Below are positions 11,112-20,820 of a DNA stretch of 64,000 nt, piece by piece. The notes under the pieces were generated by a model. It saw nothing but the letters and a program-made list of their open reading frames with translations, had not been told where the DNA came from and ran no database searches. The stretch is from Sorghum bicolor (taxonomy: Eukaryota > Streptophyta > Magnoliopsida > Poales > Poaceae). Position 1 is the stretch's first letter. Every line of letters begins with the position of its first letter. The stretch covers positions 11,271,997 through 11,335,996 of the forward strand of contig NC_012871.2 in assembly GCF_000003195.3 (NCBI RefSeq), given 5' to 3'. Both the position numbers and the translations under genes were made by a program.

Positions 11112-13979
11112 ACTTTGTTCATTGTTTCCTAAAACAACCCCTAAATACTTGAGGGGTCCTTGTTATTTTGTGCTGTCCTATCATTTGTTTATGTTGTAGC
11201 CTTATAGAAAGAGATTTTTATGTGGACATATAGGGTAGTGTTGATGTGGTTTTCAGAAGGGTGGTACAGTTGTTTTTTGTTCATTTAACAGCTCGCACGT
11301 TAGAGGTTCGTCACAATTGTTGGTTACGGTGTGAATGGGAGGAGTATGTGCAAATCACTATGGATAATATTGTCTAAGATATTACTATTATAATTTATTT
11401 AAAAATGCTTGCAATTAGCATTGGTGGGGTGTCCTGGCTGCTTGGAATCAATTGATTTAATTTTTTTAGTTCATTTTATTCTGGGCCCGGACCCTTTTTT
11501 GGATAGAACATTTCATTACTAGAAACACCCCGATTCTAAGAATCCTTGGTCCACTAGCAGATGTGCTGACCACACAAGCCCAACATGTGTACCCTTCGGG
11601 GGAGGCGGGGATTGGATTCATGCACGCCTGGGCATGTGCAGTGCTTACACTTTTCGCTTATTATACCCAGGCATGTCTCCGGCAACCATGTCTCAATGCA
11701 GTTCACTACAGTGCTGTCAGGGACCAGGGTCTTTCCCCACCTCAATTCACATGCCTTGTGCCAAACCTTTTTACATGCCTTGTGCCAAACCTTGCTAGAT
11801 CTGATGTATGATGTGGTACGTAAAAATGCTACAGTGCGCCATGCTGCTAGCGGAGTTGTGCAAGTGTAAGAGAAACTCAGGCATTGTGGATTCCTGATGC
11901 TTCTCAAAACTAAATTCCTTTATATATACTAGAGAAGATGTTCTTACTGCATTTTGCCTCATCATTTCCCAGCCAGCCTAAAACCTCCTGCATAACATGC
12001 ATTGCCTTGCTCGTGGCAGCCCAACGATCGATTGTAAAACTAAACTACAAGACATTTTATATGCATGCATGCCTGGCCCATAAACTAAATATTATTTGTA
12101 CTATACATTTATGAAAGTAAAGAGTGAACTAATAATAATTAATCGAAAACATAAACTCGGACATCAGGGAGCACATGCTCGGCAGTCATGCTATTGCATG
12201 TCCATGTGCGATCTGAATTGAACACACTGCTGCCACTTTAATTTTGTTGGTGAAGTGAAATTAGTAGGCAGCTGTATAACTCGTACATGATTACTGATAC
12301 TGCCATTTCTAATGCTAACTTCAATAGGTTCTGCCTGAAACTTCAATAGGTGATCCCAGACAGTTGGAATGGTTTACTCTTTTGCATTTATTATTGCGGA
12401 CTAAAGTGAGAAGCTCTTATACGACAAAGTCACCTTTCTCTGTCCCGATTATCTGATTTTCATTTTGCATTGCTATGCGAATTCCACAGCTAGATACTTG
12501 ATAAGTGTTTTCCAGGGATTCTGAATACTTGGATTCAAAAATCATGTCCTTGCCAGCTTTGTATGTATACCCTAAATAAGATAATACTTCATACTAATAG
12601 TGTAGCAGTTTGGGAGCTCGTTACTCATGCCTTTCGTATATGTCCGATGAAACCCCGTGTAAAACTCAAAGCAGACCACATTATGTCAGTTTATTCCTCA
12701 GTAATATCATGATACAAGTTGTAAGACTATGCTCCTATGATGAAATAGTCCAATGCATAATGGTGGTTGTTAATTTGGTCTCATATTAAATAGCTATTGA
12801 AATGGTATTGGGATGTGCATGCATTGGTCTAAATTAATACCTAGCGTAAATATATAATTCCACATGTTTCAATGGTTAAAGGTTACAAAATAAGTTGAAA
12901 CTTTGGATGAATTTTTGCACGTATGGTTATGTGTAGATGTTTAATGAATTATTTTCATCCTTGTGGTGTAGACTGAGAAACTATTGACATTGCATCCTTG
13001 GTCTTGACTTTGAGTGAATACAAGAGGGGCCCTTGTTATTTAGTACTCACCTAGCATTTGTTGGTGTTGTAGTGACCTTATTAAAAGAGACGTCTATCCT
13101 TTATGTGGACAGAGGGTATATTGGATGTGGTTTTGCAAGGAGTTGTTGTTGTTTGTTCATTAAACAGCTCACATGTTAGAGGTTGGTTTCAATTGTTGGT
13201 TATATGTTGAATGGGAGGAGTATGTGTGAATCATTATGGAGACCAGGGTGATGGTATTTTTCCCTTTTTCTCCCAATCTAAATTAATGTGGTTTTACAAT
13301 ATCATTCTCAGACCTCTATCACACTAGTGCCATCTCACGAGCTTCATGTTCATCTCTCTTATTACACCGCCTACATGGACTTGTAACCACACCAATTGAA
13401 TTACGCGGTGTGCACGCTGGGGCCAGACCCCTAGGTGGGTTTCTCCATCTCTAATTAGCTTCCAAGTTGCATCACCGCTGGCTGCATCCTTCCAACCTAA
13501 ATTTGGCTTGCCTTGTTCCAAACATTATACCACAAAGTAGACTCAGCTCAAAACCATCTCTGAGGCCTTGTGCTATAGTACATAGCTAGTTACCTTTGCC
13601 CTGGCAGAGACATGCAAATGGAGAGGAAAGTAAGGCATTTTGGGTTCCTGATGTCTCTCAAGCCGGCCTGAGTGTCTTTATCGAGAAGATGGTCTTGCTG
13701 CATTTTGATTCACCATTTCATGGACAGCATAATGTCTCCTACCAGAGTAGTATCTTGTCTATGTGCTCTCACCCAATGTGCCATGGCTTCGCTTGGCTAG
13801 TCACAACCTAACGATCCCATATGTAGTGCTTGTCACTATACTACTGGTGCTTGAGCTTGTAGAAGTCATTTATAGGCATGCCTGACCTAGTAAGTCACAG
13901 AATTGAAGAGTGAATCACTACTAATTATTGAAAACTTAAGGCATGTGTTTGGTTCATGACCAAACACTGCCACAACATA

Positions 13980-14280
13980 GTTTAGGTACAACACATAGTT
14001 TCAAGCCCACTTTCTGCAAGGTTAGGTACCACTTGCTGACTTTCTTGAGTGAAGATGGACGAAACAGGCAAGTGGTTAATTGTTTTTTGCACCTGATCAC
14101 ATGAAATGTAGCATTTGTGATGTGGTAACCCCCATTTGGCAAGACAATCTGCAGTATAGCATGTTTATGGGCCACCGAAAGCACAAAGAATTTTCACTTG
14201 CCATACACATAACTTTTCCAGATTCTCTTCCAATGTCTAAAATGGTGGCACCGATGAAGAATCTCTCATATATATGCTAG
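13980..14280 (-). pseudogene. LINE zf-RVT remnant (copy A)
   Basis: On the minus strand, mixed frames give F-R-H-W-K-R, F-V-L-S-V-A-H-K-H, then R-L-S-C-Q-M-G, C-D-Q/C-I-R-C-like residues and W-Y-L-(T/I)-L-(Q/H)-K-V-G-L. This follows the usual order of plant LINE zf-RVT tails, which run from an F-x-W-L-A segment through a C-x2-C and an H-L-x2-C to a W-x-x-x-L. Several frameshifts are needed. The homologous region of B (60908-61509) retains the LINE 3' end, which strengthens the call. Confidence 0.5.
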
Positions 14281-14321
14281 TTTTACTTAATGCTTTCCAT
14301 TGGCATATAAGCACCAATTGT

Positions 14322-14359
14322 GGGTAGGTAGGTATATATGTAGGTAGGTAGGTAGGTAC
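14322..14359. repeat. (GGTA)n microsatellite, copy A
   Basis: GGTA units interrupted by TATATAT. The matching locus in B (61554-61588) is uninterrupted, so the two paralogous arrays have diverged in length and purity. Confidence 0.95.
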
Positions 14360-15184
14360 ATTATTGATTGATTATTGACTACAACAAAAGGTATTTTCAT
14401 TGGTGCGTCTCTTAGATTAATAGATCGAGGCAGGTGGTCTATCTCCTCTACCAAATGTTGTCTATTAGTGGGCCATTTGTAGAGATGATCAGTCAGGCTG
14501 CCCTGTAAACTAATTAACACAGACCAACTAGGATGTGTATAGCAAGCACAACATATCGAAGACGATGCCGCTAACCTTGAATTTCTGGTTTCCAGTAGGA
14601 GCCATGTTGCTACCATGTGACAAGCCTTGGTATGGCTATATTTTGGTTCACTAGTTTCACCAAGCCAAACTCGTGCAGAGATTGTGACCTCAGCAGCTCA
14701 ATTCTGATGTTATAGAGATTGATTGATTTACCATTCGAATAATTCTTTAACAATCAATCCCGATGAGTCCAATTAATAAACGAGGAGATGCTTGGATAGT
14801 AAAAAGTGACAATTTTACTGTGCAATATATGGTTAACTATTGAATGTATGCATACGGGAGTTGCTTGAATGCTTCCTCTCAGGCAAAACCGAACAGTAAT
14901 CTAGACCAAGTAGCGCTTGCATGTACATGGCAGATTTATAGCGTCCCAAGCAAACAGACCCTTGATGACTTGCCTACTGAGAATAAATATGCAACAGTTC
15001 TTTCACAAAATAAATTAAAGGAACAATATGTCATTCTTTTAAGGCCAATATATACCATGGCACCATTTCTTCTGAATGAATCAGTGCCACTCATAGACAC
15101 CATTTCTTGTGTAGCTACGTCTTGAGTATTATGTGGAACACTAGTGCACACATGCTCTAAGCTGGCGGTGGTAAAAACATTCCA

Positions 15185-15390
15185 CAGGCGGTTTTAATTA
15201 TTGTGCGCCTGTGTTGTAAACTTGTACGGCGAGGATTATAAACTGTATGTGTAAATAGATTAACACAGGCGGTTCACATAACTGAACCGCCTGTGTTAAT
15301 GCTCCATTTACACAGACGGTTCAGTTATGTGAACCGCTTGTGTTAATCTATTTACACAAGCGGTTTCTTAAGCAAACCGCCTGTGTTATT
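15185..15390. repeat. CACTA left subterminal repeats with ~50-bp palindrome
   Basis: Several copies of (A)CACAGGCGGTT / AACCGCCTGTGTT alternate in orientation. Arms 15251-15300 and 15305-15355 are inverted copies of about 50 bp with only a few mismatches and a very short loop. Such arrays are the usual binding sites for the CACTA element's own regulatory protein. That role is known for En/Spm and only inferred here. Confidence 0.85.
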
Positions 15391-15395
15391 CTTTC

Positions 15396-15403
15396 TATAA
15401 ATA
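15396..15403 (+). promoter_or_regulatory. TATA box of CACTA left end
   Basis: TATAAATA occurs about 260 bp inside the left terminus, directly after the subterminal repeats and before a CT-rich leader. The same layout is seen in the complete element (TATAAATT at 48189). No start codon of an intact gene follows. Confidence 0.5.
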
Positions 15404-15419
15404 CCCCCCAACCTCCCTT

Positions 15420-16949
15420 CTCCCTCCTCCGGCAGAACTGTTGCTAGCAGCCACCTTCCATTCGAGGCTATCTTGGAGGTCTAGATTTTCCAAAATACAA
15501 GGAGGGAGGTTTTGATCTTTATTTCTTGGAAGGAGGGGGCTAAGAAAGGTTAGTTCATGCCTCTAATGCCTCTTTTTGTGCCCTCTTGCTCAATTGTGCT
15601 ACTTTTTGGATCTACGGTTTCACCATGAGAGGGAGAGAGTAGACTAGCTAGGTATGCACTATATTTGCTCAAATGAGGTTGATAAGATGATGTCTCTCCT
15701 CTCCCTATTTCTATGTTTCTTTCTCTAATTAGTGAATCCAAGAAATATATATGTAGTGGTTTCCATGAATGGTGTTTTCATGCTTGGGAAAAGAGAGAAA
15801 GATATGTTATCTTTTTTAGTTTTTTTAAATCATATTGTTTAGGATGTTATTTCTTATGTGAATTTGATTTAATTATGCAATATGCATTTTTTTTTATGTA
15901 TGAGGATGCTTAAGATGATGAGACGATGCCTCTCCTCTCACCATTTCCATGTTTCATTCTCAAATTTATTTTAGTGAAATCAAAATATATATTTAGTTGA
16001 TTCCATCAATGGTGTTTTTCTATCTTCTCAATTTGATTTAGTTGTTAGGTGTTCTTTTTTGAATTATTACTTAGGGTTTTGTCTTTATTTTTAATGTTAG
16101 CTCCAAGGTCTACAAATTGGATAGATAACTAGTTTGTGCGATGATGATTATGGCGCGAGTCCTCTCTTGATTTTTACATGGGAGTCGTTATCTATTTTTT
16201 AGCTAACTAGTAATTAGCTCTTGTATCCAAATATTGCCTAAGTTTAGCCTATTCGCTTGTCTAAAAAGTCATGGCTAAAAGTATTATTCACTGATTTGTT
16301 GTGAGAGAAAAACACTGCTAAATGGTTGGCAAATTCGACAAATAAGCTCAAGCGAGCAAGCTAATTTTGGCACCTTAACTATTAAAACCGTTCAACTTTA
16401 ACCTTATAGACACTTTTGAGTATGTTTAGGTAGCTTTGGTTTAAATTTGGACTAGAGTTGTAGTTAGGTAGGGTTAAAATTAGAGCCTTTCTCCCATGTG
16501 CCACTATAAAAGATGGTCTTTTCCTATGTGTCATTAAAAAATTAAAATATATCCTAATGCTATGACGCTTATCTCTTTTGTCCAGCATATCTCCATTCTA
16601 TTTAATTTTGTCCATTTCACTGCTATAACATGTGGGACCTAGTAGAAAAAATATCTATATTGCGCTTTCAATCACAAGCACAAGTGGACATTGCAGAACA
16701 CTGAAAATCCAATGAAGCTGAAGCACCACGTACTTGTAGTTGTAGTAAACGCACCATTATGCTGTGTCTTGCACTGCCTCGTCAAACACGACCACATGCT
16801 GAATTTGTCCTACTGTAACATTAGATTTGTAGTATTAGATAGCACAAGTTACTTTTAATTTATGTTGATCGCGTCAAATACTTTTGCGTTGGACATATTA
16901 AGTATGGAATTTGACACATAACTTTTAACACTTGATCCAATTTGCAGAA
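15420..16949. other. CACTA interior without recognisable gene
   Basis: CT-rich leader-like sequence is followed by AT-rich sequence with two related stretches (TGATGTCTCTCCTCTC near 15690 and ACGATGCCTCTCCTCTC near 15925). I find no transposase-like frame here, where the complete relative carries its TNP2-like gene. The deletion point is probably between about 16050 and 16900. Confidence 0.45.
16240..16362. mobile_element. Small hAT-type MITE-like element
   Basis: GCCTATTCGCTTGTCTAAAAAG at the left and AAGCTCAAGCGAGCAAGC at the right are imperfect inverted ends. Between them is the ACTGATTTGTTGTGAGAG / AAAACACTGCTAAATGGTTG core common in short grass transposons. The right limit is approximate. 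Confidence 0.45.
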
Positions 16950-19276
16950 ATGGCCGATCCGAATGACAACATGGATGATGCAATGATGGACCTAATCAAC
17001 AGCGGTGCCAATCCAAATCCCCAAGGCGAAGATGATGGGAGTCAGTACTTTGCTGATTATGAAGAACTTGTGGGAGACAATCCTTATGAGGTCTATCTAC
17101 AATCTAGTATATATGTATATACATGAAATTAAAATGAATGGTATTTGTATTAATATATTTATACTTATTTGTGTAGCCCTCTGGATCGGCGATAACTTCT
17201 GGGAAGAGTAGAAAAGTGCGAGGCCTGAAGAAGCCATTGGAGGGTCGGTACATTATGTCGGAATTTGATGAGGGTACACGACAAGTACTTGGAGCAAATT
17301 CTAAACAATTTGTTGCACACTGTGGGTACCCTGTAAGGAATAGGATCCCGATCAGTGCTCGTGAATGAAGGCAACGGAAATGTGACCCTAATATAAGTTT
17401 TGTCTTAGATCATGACAAGGAATTGATTTGGCTAGATATCCTTCAACATTTCACGCTCGATACACAAGATGAAGCTTTGAAGGAGAAGGTTAAAATCTGG
17501 GCTATGCAGAAGATGGCCAAACAATTTCAGGCTTGGAAGAACAAACTATACAAGACTTTTGTTGCACATGACCGGACACCGGATTTCACCAACAAGGCCT
17601 ACGTCAAGTTGAGGTCTTTTTGGGATGAGTTCGTAGAGTTTAAGAACTCAAATGAGGGTCAGGCACGGATGATCAACAATCAGGAAAATACTAAACAAAA
17701 GCAATACCACCATCACATGGGTTCAGGTGGCTACAGGACTGCTATTCCTAAGTGGCAAAAGCTGGAACAGGAGATTCTTGACAGTGGGATCGAACTAGAA
17801 TCACTGCACTGGCCTGAGCGCGCCAAGTATTGGTTCTTCGGTCACGGGGGAACCATGGACCTAGAGACCGAAAAGGTAGTGTACAACGAAAAGCTCCAGA
17901 GAGTGGGACAGAGATTGGCCTATGCCTGAGGATTAGTTGAAAGTGGCGCCTGACAGCCAAATAGGGAGAAGGATGAGCTGACATTTGCCCTGGAGACTGC
18001 TAAACACAGTGGGCGAACAAGAGGCTATGGGGAGGTATCGTGGGAGCATGGCTTCCCTAAAGATAGACCAACTTATAGAAGCCGCCAAAGAAAGAAGGAA
18101 GAGGAAGCAGAGCGGTTGCGTAGGTTGGAGGCAATGGTGATGGAGTCACGCGAAGCGGCTCGTGAAGCGATAGCGCGAGAGAAAGCACTTGAAGAGAGAA
18201 TGAACGAGCAGATCAAAAGGCAAGTGCAGATGGTAGTAAGTTCTATACAAAGGCAAACTGCATCAGAGCCTAGAGTCAACATTAGCCCCCCGGTCAGTTC
18301 AAAAGCAGTTGTGCTTCCACGAAGATGCCAACTATTCAAGACGACGTGGGGCTGCACTTTCCGGTGGATGACATCACTGAGCCTTTGACAACATGTGAGC
18401 TGCACATTCCATAGGAGACTGCCACAGTCATGGTTGCTGTCGGTGTTGTAACTCCTATCGACCCTACGAAGACACCAAGAATCCATGTGGCGATAGTCCC
18501 AGCTGGATATGCTAGTATCTCGGTGGATAGAGTTGTCAAAGGCTTCAATAATGTGCAGCTTGAGATAGAAGGAGGTGGTGGATAGAAGACTCTGGGAGAG
18601 GCATAGAAGACTTTCATTTGTTGGCGCAAGCGCTACATCATTATTCCTGCGACATCACCTAGTAGTCTACCACCACCTCCTCGTCATGAACCTAATCCTA
18701 GGTGCGGATGAAAATTGACGATACATTTGTCCACTAACTTTATTTTGCATTCTCTTACTTAGCGGTTTCCTCATATACCTCTTTGGTTTCACAGTCATCA
18801 ACATGTCATAGTGTTGCGGGTGATGATGAGGGAGTGCAAGACACGACTGCGTCGCCTCGGTCTCCAACGCCACCACCTTGGGCTCCAACGCCACCACCTC
18901 GGACTCCAACACCACCACCTCAAGCTCCAACGCCACCAGCTCGGGCTCCAACACTGCCACCTCGGGCTCCAACGCCGCCTCCTCAGGCTCCAACCCCCCC
19001 CCCCCACCGACCGCCCCATCGCCTCCACACGTGGCTCCAGCACGAAAACCGGTGGACCCACCCTTAAAGAAGAGGCCGGCCACACAATAAAATATGTCGG
19101 CCGCCCTGCCACCAAAAAAGAAAGCTTCCAAAAAGAAACAACATATCATTCCTAAGAAGCTGTCCTATGAGATGACTAATGCAGAACTAGATGCTTCAGT
19201 AAAGTGAATCCAAGCGAAACCCTAAGAAGCCATACCTCTTACTACGGCCAGAAGATCTACGACAAAGGGTTGAGCC
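16950..19276 (+). pseudogene. CACTA second gene, 5' part (Transposase_24-like, DUF8039-like), degenerate
   Basis: The order matches the better copy at 55087-57540. Exon 1 (16950-17090) starts M-A-D-P-N-D-N-M-D-D. Exon 2 starts at 17177 after an AG acceptor and encodes a conserved block with H-H-H-M-G-S-G-G-Y, W-P-E-R-A-K-Y-W-F and G-R-T-R-G-Y-G, characteristic of plant En/Spm-associated Transposase_24 proteins. A coiled-coil E/R-rich helix and a T-P-R-I-H-V-like DUF8039 region follow. In-frame stops include TGA at 17366 (Trp in the relative), TGA near 17927, TGA near 17951 and TAG/TAA sites near 18411-18605. A Pro-rich minisatellite follows, then the gypsy insertion cuts the gene. Confidence 0.85.
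18859..18997 (+). repeat. 21-bp minisatellite encoding a Pro-rich linker
   Basis: About seven units of the type CTCCAACGCCACCACCTCGG, with small changes, encode repeated A-P-T-P-P-P-R. The corresponding exon of the complete CACTA (56980-57180) is Pro-rich but not a regular array, so this array expanded locally. Confidence 0.85.
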
Positions 19277-19281
19277 TCAAC

Positions 19282-19971
19282 TGTTGATGCAAAACCTAGT
19301 CTGCAAACACAAAGGGCTAATACCCGATCCAAACGTTAAGGCGTGCCAGTCGATTTGACCTTACTATCGGCAAAGGTGGTAACTCGAATACTTTAGTCCT
19401 GACAACAGCGATGCGCCCGGATGTCACGGCTAAGAGGTACTCACGCGGAACTTGAGGATACACCGAGCTTGAGTCGACGAATTCCTAAGAACTCGTAACA
19501 AAAAGAAAACGTATGACGAAGTCGTCGAAAAGTAAATGCTGGAATATGAGTAAAAACGTGTGTTTGATTGATTGATAGATGATGTTGATTACAAGGTCCT
19601 AGGGCTTATATTTATACCCTGCTCAAAGAGCTACGACCAGACACGATTAGAATTCGAATTCCAAATTACACGGAACCCGTATACAAAACGATGCGAATAA
19701 CTAAGGAAATAATAAAACCATCCTCCGTGACAAACCGAAACTCCTCCACATGACAACTGGCAGCTTCCGGACTCTTCCTTCGCGTCATCGGCAATCCCCT
19801 TGCCATAGTCATCGGCAGACCTTTTTACTTGGTCATCGGCACCATATTACTCCCTGAGGACTTAGTCACATTCAACCTTTCCCTCATCGGCAACCATCCT
19901 TATCAGCAACCCGCATCGTACTGCCACCCTATTCTGCCATCCTGGACACGTGCCCAAAAATGGTGTCAACA
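19282..19971 (-). repeat. Gypsy LTR (3' LTR in element orientation)
   Basis: 690 bp, starts TGTTGATGC and ends GTGTCAACA on the plus strand. It differs from the other LTR at five positions by direct reading: C/T, A/G and C/T transitions plus two C/G transversions. It contains four CATCGGCA motifs and a minus-strand TATAAATA near 19605-19616. Confidence 0.97.
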
Positions 19972-19990
19972 CATGCCCCCCAGTTTCGGA
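19972..19990 (-). promoter_or_regulatory. Polypurine tract
   Basis: On the minus strand the bases just before the 3' LTR read GAAACTGGGGGGCATG, a purine-rich tract in the correct place to prime plus-strand DNA synthesis. Confidence 0.7.
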
Positions 19991-20453
19991 GTATAAAACT
20001 ATTAATGCTCCGAAATTCTCTGCAGTAATGATGTCTTCTCCACAATTAATGCTCCTAATCTGGTAACCGACAACCTCAATCTGGACAACTCTGATCCTAA
20101 TCCTCCGCAGATCCCTCGAAATCCCCAACTTCCTAAACGGGCATCTCTTTTAGTCGTACATCGGCAACAATACCGTTACAAAGATCTGCCGATGCTCTGC
20201 CCAGGAGATTCGCAAAAACGGTTACCTCCCCTCTATCCGCCCATCGGCAGGACGACCGTTATAGAATATCACCGATGGACCGACCAGGAGATCGCGCACA
20301 GTAAAATATCTTTAGATAATGACCGCTTCCTGTCAAATCACCTGCACAATCCCTGGATTATCGTGCGAACAGTTACCATATCCACTTGAGTACCCTCGGG
20401 CCTCTCGGATGCGGCAAAGAAATAAGTCAGATTTGCCCTTGTCCATCTTGTCC

Positions 20454-20462
20454 TATAAATAG
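20454..20462 (+). promoter_or_regulatory. TATA box of the antisense PMD gene
   Basis: TATAAATAG lies about 157 bp upstream of the ATG at 20611 and outside the LTR. A CT-rich leader follows. Its orientation matches the PMD gene and opposes gag-pol, so the antisense gene seems to have its own promoter. Confidence 0.6.
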
Positions 20463-20610
20463 TTCCTTCTTGGGTACTCCTCCCCCATTGCATCATTCCG
20501 CCATCCAACTTCACTTTTCCAGCGGCGGCGCCATTCTCAATCCTCAAGATCTCCGACAGGCATTCTTCTTCATCAACTCCGGCGCCCTCCAGCGTCCTCT
20601 TCACGACAAG

Positions 20611-20637
20611 ATGGCCGTTGGCTTCGTCGTCCCTGAG
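20611..20637 (+). other. Candidate first coding exon of the PMD gene
   Basis: An ATG with a good context (ACAAGATGG) opens nine codons followed by a consensus donor (GAG|GTCAGA). The acceptor at 20819-20820 would leave the reading frame out by one base, and an in-frame TAA at 20790 blocks an earlier acceptor. Either this copy has lost a base, or the real start lies elsewhere. Confidence 0.4.
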
Positions 20638-20820
20638 GTCAGACTTCCATCTCATCTGCTGTACCTTTTTCTTGCATTCCTGTTCATCTGCGATTCATTC
20701 TTACCGAATATTTTCCTTTTCCTTTTTCTTCGCATTTTTATTCCCCAAAACACTAGGAGTTATCCAACAAAATTGTCATCCCTACCGATTAACCACATCT
20801 TCAATGCCTCGGCCCTCTAG

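Larger units (their letters stand above)
7010..11142 (-). mobile_element. 5'-truncated L1-type LINE (non-LTR retrotransposon)
   Basis: Reading the minus strand gives endonuclease, reverse transcriptase, then a zinc-binding C-terminal region, ending in an A-run (T-run at 7008-7016 on plus). The flanks are (G)AATACTT at 7002-7009 and (A)AATACTT at 11143-11150, a 7-8 bp target duplication. Segment B has the intact empty site AAATACTTGAGGGG near 45719. No ORF1 with a zinc knuckle is seen upstream of the endonuclease apart from a basic 99-residue frame (10812-11111), so the copy is 5'-truncated. Several frameshifts and stops make it inactive. Confidence 0.93.
908..15138 (+). repeat. Segment A: left copy of a long direct duplication
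   Basis: Starting near the GTGTTTT...AGTAG(T/G)(A/G)GGCAGCTGTC block, the sequence runs collinear with segment B (39950-62370), with short stretches differing by a few percent. Collinearity breaks only where one copy has an insertion or deletion. A alone carries 4844-6538 and 7010-11142. B alone carries about 42082-43147, 44790-45090, 45945-46610, 47857-59591 and 60913-61225. Homology ends exactly where a CACTA terminus begins at 15139. Outside the listed elements I find no intact gene. Long blocks such as 850-2480, 11150-13950 and 14400-15130 are noncoding as far as I can read. Confidence 0.9.
11151..15138. repeat. Diverged internal tandem modules of segment A
   Basis: Four sequence blocks recur at lower similarity than A versus B. 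Block Y (GGCCCTTGTTATTT... to GGGAGGAGTATGTG) is at 11152-11365 and 13025-13240. Block Z (AACTCAGGCATTGTGG..., GATGCTTCTCAA, CTGCATTTTGC) is at about 1540-1660, 11870-11975 and 13625-13720. Block X (GTACATGATTACTGATACTGCC-like) is at 950-1030 and 12265-12350. Block W (TTGAAATGGTATTGG) is at 2960 and 12797. The same modules occur in B near 40570, 45725, 47060, 47455, 43200, 59700, 59935 and 60545. No protein is convincing in any of them, so they are noncoding or relict sequence. Confidence 0.7.

Noticed and set aside
15180..15390. CRISPR-like array of repeated AACCGCCTGTGTT units
   Set aside because: Repeats alternate in orientation, spacing is irregular and the setting is a plant CACTA subterminal region. 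CRISPR arrays do not occur in plant nuclear DNA.
20386..20820. 144-codon plus-strand frame upstream of the PMD exon
   Set aside because: It runs through the TATA-proximal leader and the presumed first intron. It has no domain, and its hydrophobic stretch (L-F-L-A-F-L-F) is a translation of CT-rich leader and intron sequence.
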